Shown one piece after another: positions 56,195 to 64,000 of a DNA stretch of 64,000 nucleotides. Position 1 is the stretch's first letter, and every line of letters begins with the position of its first letter. The notes beneath the pieces are model-generated. The model had not been told where the DNA came from. It saw only the letters and a list, made by a program, of their open reading frames with translations, and made no database searches. The DNA is from Dromiciops gliroides (lineage: Eukaryota; Chordata; Mammalia; Microbiotheria; Microbiotheriidae). The stretch spans positions 54,529,143 to 54,593,142 of the forward strand of contig NC_057867.1 of NCBI RefSeq assembly GCF_019393635.1. The letters run 5' to 3'. A program made the position numbers and the translations under genes.

Positions 56195-57120
56195 AATCCT
56201 AGAAGATAAAATTTTGTATGGAAAAGATCATAGTCTCAGTGCAATGGTAAAGATGGTAATTTTCAAGTTTCCAACTGGTCCTGCCTTTTTGCTGCTTATT
56301 TCTTTACAAGATATCAAATATAAAATAAACTAACGTAAAGGTGATGTTAACATGCAACCTATAACTCAGATTTCTTTCTTTGATCTATAATTGGGATATT
56401 TCCCATCTATTTAGGTAGTATTACATTTCCATTTATAGAGAAGATTGAGAATAGTAGTTGAACGCAGGAGTTCAGATCATGGGGCACAAGTATGGATCAA
56501 GCTGAATAGGATCTTTAGTTTGAAATTGACTTAGTTTTAAAAGGTAATACAATCTCTGTCTTATTGTGTCTTTATTTATTTTGTTTGTTATTTCCCAGTT
56601 ATATTTTAATCTGGTTTGGCCTGCACTTGGGTTGCCTGCTAGTGGCTGTGTGTTTGGCACTTCTGGCCTAAAGCACTGAGAAGTTAGGTGACTTGACCAA
56701 GGGTCACTCAGCCTTTATATGACATTGCTGGAACTTTAACCCTTTCCTTTATCAAAAGCCAGCTCTTACTATGCCATACTGCTTCTCCTGCCTTCACTTT
56801 AAATTGGGAAACATCCAAATAGTGGTAGCCATAGCTCTTTCATAAATGTGATCACTTTATCTTTCTTTATCTGGTAATGAATTTGAAGACCGTACTTTCC
56901 TTTATTTAGAATACTTTGTTTTTCATAGATATCTACCAGATATGGAGGTTTTAGGAGGATTTTTTAAAAAAAGATTTTGCTCCATTCTTATTATCATCAC
57001 TGAGAAAAATGACATTTTTTTTTCTTTTAGTTCAAATACCTATGAAAGTACTTTGGTGCAAGAAAGACACAATAAAGCTCTGTTACATCATACAGTTTGT
57101 TAAATTTAAAATGCCTTTCC
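56195..57120. other. Unassigned unique sequence
   Basis: AT-rich, with no young repeat. A MIR-like antisense piece may lie near 56,670-56,770 (gagaagttaggtgacttgac). No exon accepted. Confidence 0.45.
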
Positions 57121-57122
57121 TT

Positions 57123-57335
57123 TCATGGACTGTTCTTAATAAAGTTGATTATTCTTATGACAGCTTGAAAAACCAAATGTAGTTCCTCACTCATCTTTCC
57201 TAGTATAAATGGTGATTTGTGACGAATGCACTGTGACCAGATTGAGCAAGGGGCCACATTTGTGCTTGTAGAGCTGTGTTTCAACCTGGCATTGGTTGAG
57301 TTCTTTTGTAGGAGAGTTAAATACGACTCTCCCAC
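57123..57335 (-). mobile_element. hAT-type transposase fragment
   Basis: A 70-codon minus-strand frame contains the pattern W-SQC--H, then KMSEELHLVFQ and IRIINFIKNSP. This resembles the conserved W-THC--HRE...KKMSPEL...VVKIVNFIK-RPL block of hAT (Charlie/ZBED5-like) transposases and of host genes derived from them. It is short, lacks the catalytic ends and breaks after NSP, so it is a relic of a DNA transposon or of a retrocopy of a hAT-derived gene. No terminal repeats were seen. Confidence 0.5.
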
Positions 57336-57727
57336 GTGATATCATTTTTAGTCTGTAAATTATACTGCAATTTTATTTCGATGTGGAATAGCTATTGATA
57401 GGTTTGCAGAATAACACATATTCTCTACCATAACTTCCTTTAAAATTATATTGGTATCTTGTTTTTATATCACCTTAATTCCCAAATATATTCCTTTTCC
57501 TCTCCTACCACAGAGAGCCATCCTTTATTATAAAGAATAAAAGAAAAAAAAGAAAAGTAAAAGCAGTTTAGTATAAATAACTAATAAAGCAACTGTGTAT
57601 GGTCCTATGTAAAGTTTTCCATATCCATAATCTTATAGCTGGTTCTTCCTAGAGCCTCCATTTTAAGGAGGACTAGGCCTACCTTGTCTTTTTTCCTCCC
57701 CAGTAGAGCTCCTGCTCTTAAGGGTAG

Positions 57728-58040
57728 GGATAGCTGGGTGGCACATTGTATAGACTGTTGGCCCTGAAGTTGGGAGGACCTGAGTTCAAATCTCACCTCA
57801 GACACTTACTAGCTGTGTGACCCTAGGCAAGTCACTTAACCCCAATTGCCTTAAACATCCAAGGCCATCTCTAGTCATCCTGATGTAGATCTTACCACTG
57901 GACCCAGATAGCTCTGGAGGAGAGAATGAGATTGGTGACCTTGCACAGCTCTCCTTCACTTAAGTCCAATTCAGTGCAAGTGATAACATTACCCTGATGT
58001 CATGGTCCTCTTCAAGAACAAAGGACAAACAACAACAATT
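57728..58040 (+). mobile_element. Long CORE-SINE with RTE-like tail
   Basis: Sense copy of about 310 bp: tRNA-like head, CORE, then a long block (ggacccagatagctctggag, gtgaccttgcacagctctcc, catggtcctcttcaagaaca) ending in caaacaacaacaa. This is a Mar1-related, RTE-tailed marsupial SINE. Confidence 0.85.
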
Positions 58041-58096
58041 GGCTTCTCCTAATTCTTTAAATTCACCATTAATCTTTAGACCCTTATATCCTTTTT

Positions 58097-58239
58097 TTTT
58101 GGTGGGGCAATGAGGCCTAAGTGACTTGCCCAGGGTCACACAGCCAGTAAGTGTCAAGTGTCTGAGGCCGAATTTGAGCTCAGGTCTTCCTGAATCCAGG
58201 GCTGGTGCTTTATCCACTGCACCACCTAGCTGCCCCTTG
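58097..58239 (-). mobile_element. WSINE1-type CORE-SINE
   Basis: Antisense copy with target duplication cttatatccttttt (58,083-58,096 and 58,240-58,253). Confidence 0.92.
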
Positions 58240-58431
58240 CTTATATCCTTTTTAATCCTATGACAATTCTTTGTTCTTTTACCATATAGGTCACTCTCTG
58301 TTTTAAATAAATAACTTGTAAAGGTAAAATAACTAATATCATTATTTACTCTTTTCTTAATAATTAGACTTTTAAAAGTTGTGCTTCTGTTGCTTGGGGT
58401 GTTTTCAAGTCAAATAATCTATTCATGGCTT

Positions 58432-58432
<1 letters not shown>

Positions 58433-58483
<51 letters not shown>
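58433..58483. repeat. (CT)n microsatellite
   Basis: An uninterrupted run of about 25 CT units followed by cagctggg. Confidence 0.98.
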
Positions 58484-58486
<3 letters not shown>

Positions 58487-58999
58487 TGGGATACCTCAAA
58501 TACCTTTTGGTGAAAGTCCCTCATTTTTGAGGCTTGGGTTTGCAGGGTGTTTCATTTTGGGGATGCAGCTTTTGTTCCTTAACTTTTTGGAATACTATTT
58601 CATTCCCTCCTGAGAATTTTTGTAAAAACAAAATGATCTTGTGTTATTCACATTTCTTCATAATTGAAAGTCTTTTTCATGGCTGCTTCTGAAATTAATA
58701 TTTGTCATTGATATTATTAAGTTTAAATATTATGTGTTTATGAGTTTGAAGAGGTGGGATTTTTTTCTGGCAATTATCTGTAGATTCACTTGATGTTTTG
58801 TTATAGACAGGGGTTTTGGGGGTATTTTTTGTATTATGGTATTCAGTTTTTTAAAATTTTGTCATGTTCTGGGACATCTATGATTGCTATTAACCTCTGC
58901 AATACTATCTTCAAGATAAATTTCTTTAGCTTGTATATAATTCATGTATTTTAAAATTAATAACTCTTATCATGAACTTGGCATACAACAAGCATGGGC

Positions 59000-59161
59000 A
59001 TATAAGGAACAGAGAAAGTATTATATAGGAAACTAAACTTGTTAAATATTTTAAATCATATGTTAAGTTTAACATGATACATATAAAGAACAGAGAAAGT
59101 ATTATATAGGAAACTAAACTTGTTAAATATTTTGAATCATATGTTAAGTTTAACATGATAC
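59000..59161. repeat. Recent 81-bp tandem duplication
   Basis: Two head-to-tail 81-bp units (59,000-59,080 and 59,081-59,161) that differ at only two visible positions. The unit is 27 codons long, which keeps a minus-strand frame open, but that frame has no coding features. Confidence 0.95.
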
Positions 59162-59224
59162 GAAATTCATTTCCTTGTCTCTATATACTCCTATGAATTT
59201 CCTTATGTTTTCTTTTGTGTATTT

Positions 59225-59950
59225 TTAATGTTTTATTGATGTTCTTTTCTTTCTTCCTTTTGTTTTTATATAATTATCATTAACTACTCTCATCCTCAAA
59301 GAAGTCGTTTCTTAAAACAAATGAGTATAATCAAGCATAACAACTTCATACACTGCCCATGCTTGAACATATTTGTCTCATTCTATTCTGTATCCCTATT
59401 CCTTCAGCTCTCTTCCAGATTAGAGTTCTGTTTTATCATCTGTTTTCTGGAATCACAGTTGTTCATTGCATCACTCAAGAGTTCTTAAGTCTTTCACAGT
59501 TGGTTCCCTTTACATGAGTATTGTAATTATACAAATTTTCTGGTTCTGTTCACTTTACTCTGCACCAGTTCATATATGTCTTCCCAGATTTCTCTAAATC
59601 TGTCTTTTTCTTCATTTCTTATGGTATAGTAATTTTTTTGGTTCATCTGTTTATTCTTTTTTAATCAAAAAAGCATTTTATTATTTTCCAGTTACATGTA
59701 AAGATAGTTTTCAACATTTGTTTTTATACAGTGTAGTAATATTACATCACATTCATATAGTATGATTTAGTCAGCTGTTCCCCACTTGATGAGTATCCAC
59801 TTTGCTTCCAGATCTTTGCTACAACACAAATTGCTGATATGTACAGATTATGTCCTTTACCTCTGTTTTTGAACTCTTTGGGGCATGTTCCTAGTCCTGG
59901 GGCAAATGGTATGAACAGTTAATTTACTTTTAGAATATCTATCCACACCT
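59225..59950 (-). mobile_element. Old L1 3' end with an inserted L1 tail piece
   Basis: Minus-strand L1 (ggttctgttcactttactct, then cagctgttccccacttgatg). A short piece of another L1 3' UTR (ttccagttacatgtaaagat) seems inserted at about 59,640-59,735. Confidence 0.7.
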
Positions 59951-60189
59951 CCCTCTTTCCCCTTTTTCCTCAACTTTCCTCTTACTTTTGAGAAAATTGA
60001 GGACATTTGACCTAAACTCCTTTTTCTCCTCTAATCATGCTTTGAAAGTCTTTCTTTCTTCCCTTCCCTCAATCTCTGACAATGAAGTAACCTTTCTGTT
60101 TACCAACGCTAACCCTTTAGTCATTTGAAACTGCTCTCTGAGATTAACCAAGAATGTCTTAACTTCCAAATTTGAAGATTTTCTTTTAC

Positions 60190-60900
60190 AATTCTTACCT
60201 ATCTTTTTTAAAATTCATCCTGTCTGCTGCATTTGACACTATTGACCACTTCTCCTGAATACTCCCTTTTTTCCCCTGGGTTTTAGTGACCCTACTCTCT
60301 TGGTTCTTTGTTTACCTAACCACTCTCCATTTTTTGCTTGATTATCATCTGTATTACTCTCACTTCATTTGGATGTTCACCTAGCCTCAGTCCTGTATCA
60401 TCTTTATTCTCTCTCTTCTTGACCTCATCACCTCCAATAGATTTAATGATCATTTCTGTGCAGATGACTCACAGCCCTAATGTCCAGCCCTAATTTCTCA
60501 TCTGTACTTCAGTCCTGAATCACTAGTTGCCTATTCCACGCTGTATCATAGGAAGATTTACAGCTAGAAAGTTGCCTTTGGGGCATAGAGTGTAACCTCC
60601 CTCCTCCCATTCTGCATATAATGAAACTGAGACACGGAGAGGTAAAGAAGCTTGCCCAATATCACGCAACTAGTAAGAACTGAGGCTCACACCTAGGTCT
60701 TCCTGATTCCAAGTCCAGTGCATATCCATTATAGCATTTGTGACATTTTTAAATGTTCCAGAGACATCTCAAATGCAACATGTCCAGAAAAGCTTCAATT
60801 CCCTTCCTCTCACCCTGGACTCAACCTTTTTCAAATTTTCCTTGTTCTTTTGAAGGGAATGTCCTTTCAGTTTCTCAGATTCTTAACTTCTTCGTCAGTC
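60190..60900 (+). mobile_element. L2 LINE relic (RT region), split by a MIR
   Basis: Plus-strand fragments SAAFDTIDH near 60,228, a degraded GSVLSPLLF-like region near 60,390 and CADDSQP near 60,460 match the L2 RT. An antisense MIR interrupts it at about 60,545-60,740. Confidence 0.7.
60545..60740 (-). mobile_element. MIR SINE inside the L2 relic
   Basis: Antisense MIR (gaaactgagacacggagagg, then cttgcccaatatcacgcaac and ggtcttcctgattccaagtc). Confidence 0.75.
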
Positions 60901-60960
60901 AATAAACATTTATTGAGAGCCTGCTATGTGCCAAACACTGTGCTAAGTTAGCTGGGGATT
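60890..60960. repeat. Ancient mammalian interspersed repeat fragment
   Basis: The typical word aataaacatttattgagagc followed by ctatgtgccaaacactgtgc. Same class as 29,440-29,620. Confidence 0.55.
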
Positions 60961-62465
60961 CTGGTCTCCCTATGCTGACCAGGATTGGAAAATGACTATT
61001 CGTTTTTTTTCATTGGATTTACCAATCAAGATTTGTGTCAAGCTCACCCTCAGAACAGTTTTCTGATCTAATATATAACCTGAGCTGTATGTGCATCAAC
61101 TTATTATTACAAACATACCTTTCTAACCCCCAGTACTTGAGCTGTCATGGGGATGGGGTCAGAGGAGGATGGTAAAAGATACAAATGTACCACAGTTGCT
61201 CCCTTGTCCACCTTCCCAGTGGATCAGCATGTTGCCAGACCACAGAGGAGATTCCCACCCAGGAAGATACCCACATAGCTATAATGCCGCCATTTCTTGT
61301 TTATTACAAGCTTACTTGGGTCAGTTTCTCTCTTCACTGATAAACCCAAACAAAGCAAGGTTGTTACTGGTTTTAAATTCTATCCTTCTTAACCCCAGTT
61401 AAATACTTCCGGCACAGAAAAAAGGCAATGCAATTATTTACTAAGTAGCTCACATGCTCTATAGCACCGCTGGGTTACCATGTCAGTCATAGGCTGGTGG
61501 ACTAAATGACCTCTTGAAGTCTTCCTACATTGGGATGTACTTTCATTTGCAAGCAAACTTTCCTTTTATTTTCTCCTTAAATTCACTGCTATCATTATCC
61601 TTTTTTTTGGTCAGATAATCACACCTTTTAACTGGTATCCCTCTTTCCCCCACCCTCAATTAAATATAATTACATTGTGCATAATAGGGCTTAAAAAACT
61701 TATTCCTGTAAAACATAGGTCATATTTCTCTAGCCATCTAATAATCTAGAATATGTTTCTTGGAAAATATCTTTAAAAACTAAAATTTTTTTCTTGTTCA
61801 ACATCAACTTTAATTTATCTAATCATATACATTTCTTCCATACTTAGAAACTTTGAACATTAATATTTCAATGGCTCCTATCTAGAGTACTTCTAAAGAT
61901 TTGTGACTTCATTTACATGTTTATCTACTTTGTTCTCCCAGAGAGTTGGACTGTTTTTCCGCCTGATGGTTAGAATGAATTGGATATTTTGAACTCATCC
62001 ATCAGATTTGGAAATGATCTCTTAATTGATGAGGGTGTTTAACAGTTAATTGAACATTTCTGCTGTGAACTTTCATTATTCTTAAGTGCAGAAATAGCAT
62101 CATATGAAGAAAGACAACGAAGAGTGGATAATGGACAAATTCTTTCCTGCAAGTTTTTTAAAAAATCTTTAGAATTTATGAATATTTAAATGCATTACAA
62201 CAGCTTTATTTGTGTACTTTCTGAATATTGAGCAGGTGGAGAAGACACGTTAAACTTCCTGTGGTCACACACAAATGGTATTTGGTATTTAGTCATAGTC
62301 ATTCTCCTCCATTTAGTGATATAATAGGGATATATCACATCTGCAGACCCCATCAGCTTTCTAAGATGGTGTCTCTTCATGGTAGATGCTAGGCAGCTGC
62401 TTCTAGGAGAATTGTGAGAGAAGTGCCTTGGAAAGAGTAGAACACATATCAGCATTCTGTACCTA
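60961..62465. other. Unassigned unique sequence
   Basis: No young repeat in 1.5 kb. The frame at 61,169-61,402 has no domain. Nothing else recognised. Confidence 0.45.
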
Positions 62466-62469
62466 GTTC

Positions 62470-62740
62470 TAGTTGGCCTATCATATGGTTCAGTCATTTC
62501 AGTTGTGTTTGACTCTTCATGATCCCATCTGTGGTTTTCTTGGCAAAGATACTGGAGTGGTTTGCCATTTCCTTCTCCAGATGATTTTACAGATGAGAAA
62601 CTGAGGCAAACAGGGTTAAGTGACTTGCCCAGGGTCACATAGCTAGTAAGTGTCTGAAGCCAGATTTGAACTCATAGAGATGAGTCTTCCTGACTCTAGG
62701 CCCAGCACTCTATCCACTGTATCACTTAGCTGCTCCAGCC
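62470..62740 (-). mobile_element. Mar1-type CORE-SINE with RTE-like tail
   Basis: Antisense copy: tail block ggttcagtcatttcagttgt, then ggagtggtttgccatttcct, CORE and head. The same family as 6190-6440 and 33,271-33,527. Confidence 0.85.
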
Positions 62741-63518
62741 ATGTGGTTAGGAGAAGCATTTTTCACTGACTGTTTAAATGGCACTGTTGGTGTCTTCAAA
62801 ATGGCCTGAGTCAGCTCCAGTTGTCTTTTGTCTAGGGCAGGCTTCTTAAATTTTTTCTACTCGAAAACCCTTTTCACCTGAGAAATTTTTATGTGACCTG
62901 GGGTATATAGGTATATAAAATAGGTGTATATATAATCCTTTACTGCTGTCAAATTTTTTGCATCCCCCCCCCCATTCAGTCACACGACCCCATATGAGGT
63001 CCCACAATTTAAGAATTTAGACTCTAGGGAACAAGATGACTTCTTCACTCAGAACTTCCTGTGAGAAAATATGGTATAAAGGGAAGGGTCATGAGGTCTT
63101 CTCTGAAACCACATGATAACCCTTGAGAAGCAGAGCTTCCTTGGCTTTATTATTCATTATTTCTAAGTTCATAGTGTGGAATCTCTGATTTAAACCATGA
63201 GTACAAGCCACAGGAGTTGGAATCTAGGTCAGATTTGGCAGCCAGCACAGCATTTATACCACTAGGAAAAAGCTGTTACCTTGAGAGTGACCTTTGGCAT
63301 CTCAGTCCGGTGGGAGAACTCATCCCACAGGGATACCTTTTTGAACATAAACTTGGTATTACTATGTAGGAACTGATTTATGAGCCTAATTCATTCCCCC
63401 AGTCAGCCCAGTTGGTTTAGGGGAGGATTATGGTTCTGAGGCATTGAGAAGAAATGTTTATATGTTTGGTCTGGCTTTGTCTTTAAAGTATATATCTCTT
63501 TGTAAAAAGTTAATTGAC

Positions 63519-63676
63519 GGGGGCAGCTAGGTGGCACAGTGGATAGAGCACCGGCCCTGGAGTCAGGAGTACGTGAGTTCAAATCCGGCCTCAGACACTT
63601 AATACTTAACTAGCTGTGTGACCCTGGGCAAGTCACTTAACCCCAGTTGCCTCACTAAAAAAATAAATAAATAAAT
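63519..63676 (+). mobile_element. CORE-SINE, AATTGCC tail, with (AAAT)n
   Basis: Sense copy with 14-bp target duplication aaaagttaattgac (63,505-63,518 and 63,677-63,690). The tail has become AAAT repeats. Confidence 0.94.
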
Positions 63677-63845
63677 AAAAGTTAATTGACATTAAGTGGT
63701 TAAATGGAATGGAGGGGAGGAATATGGTTAGGGGAGACAATGTCAATATAGAATAGACATCCACTCCAGTTCTTCAGCATATACTGGAATCTTAAGGGGG
63801 AATATAACCTGTCTTTCTCTAAGAGAATGGAACTACAGCATACTT

Positions 63846-63993
63846 TTTTTTTTTTTTGCAGGGCAATGAGGGTTAAGTGACTTGCCCAGGGTCACACAGC
63901 TAGTAAGTGTCAAGTGTCTGAGGCTAGATTTGAACTCAGGTCCTCCTGAATCCAGGGCTGGTGCTTTATCCACTGAATCACCTAGCTTCCCCC
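63846..63993 (-). mobile_element. WSINE1-type CORE-SINE
   Basis: Antisense copy. The duplicate cagcata occurs at about 63,836-63,842 and 63,994-64,000. The window ends within or at the right target copy. Confidence 0.9.
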
Positions 63994-64000
63994 CAGCATA

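Noticed and set aside
57031-57143. Possible terminal exon on the plus strand: pyrimidine tract plus ttttag, then 23 codons, TAA and AATAAA at 57,138
   Set aside because: The same bases adjoin a minus-strand hAT transposase frame, the peptide was not recognised, and no partner exon was found. The signals are short and common in AT-rich DNA.
58433-58500. Long pyrimidine run followed by CAG as a splice acceptor
   Set aside because: It is a simple (CT)n microsatellite and the sequence after it has no coding features.
62195-62638. 147-codon open frame on the minus strand
   Set aside because: Its N-terminal half is an antisense Mar1-type SINE and the rest is unrecognised.
1-64000. tRNA genes at the SINE heads; CRISPR-like arrays
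   Set aside because: A-box and B-box-like words belong to SINE heads without tRNA folding. The spaced repeats are SINEs, not a CRISPR array, and this is a mammalian genome.

Overview
This window is repeat-dense, intron-poor, non-coding vertebrate DNA from a marsupial, most likely an Australian (australidelphian) one. The evidence is about 38 copies of a tRNA-headed CORE-SINE of the WSINE1 type, longer Mar1-type SINEs with RTE-like tails, older THER1/MIR copies, marsupial L1 pieces, L2 and CR1/L3 relics and three ERV solo LTRs. No complete host protein-coding gene was recognised. The longest open frames are SINE, L1 or L2 translations, or parts of one processed pseudogene.

Layout. 1-6.4 kb: an L1 ORF1 and spacer on the minus strand cut by SINEs, two related solo LTRs each with its own 4-bp target duplication, and a palindromic mariner-type MITE. 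6.4-9.7 kb: mostly unrecognised sequence with three SINEs. 9.7-16.9 kb: an old half-L1-like LINE (+), an L1 5' UTR plus ORF1 (-), and a younger truncated L1 (-) with its target duplication intact. 16.9-22.6 kb: a block without any young SINE, containing candidate conserved non-coding elements. 22.6-37.9 kb: mixed MIR, SINE, L1, L2 and CR1 relics, and a third LTR (36.3-36.7 kb). 38-39.8 kb: quiet unique sequence with a TAATTA-rich stretch. 40.3-43.4 kb: an intronless, disabled retrocopy of CSTF3 on the minus strand. 44.4-52.7 kb: a plus-strand nest of L1 fragments filled with SINEs. 53.2-54.0 kb: a CpG-rich, promoter-like island with a possible small first exon on the minus strand. 54-64 kb: mostly unique sequence with a hAT transposase fragment, L2 and L1 relics and a recent 81-bp tandem duplication.

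There is no operon or pathway here. The useful signals are the promoter-like island, the SINE-poor block, the CSTF3 retrocopy, four places where two SINEs were inserted one after another at one target site, and an LTR flanked by 16-bp rather than 4-6-bp repeats. Family names come from pattern recognition without a database. SINE and L1 identity at class level is secure; subfamily names are less so.
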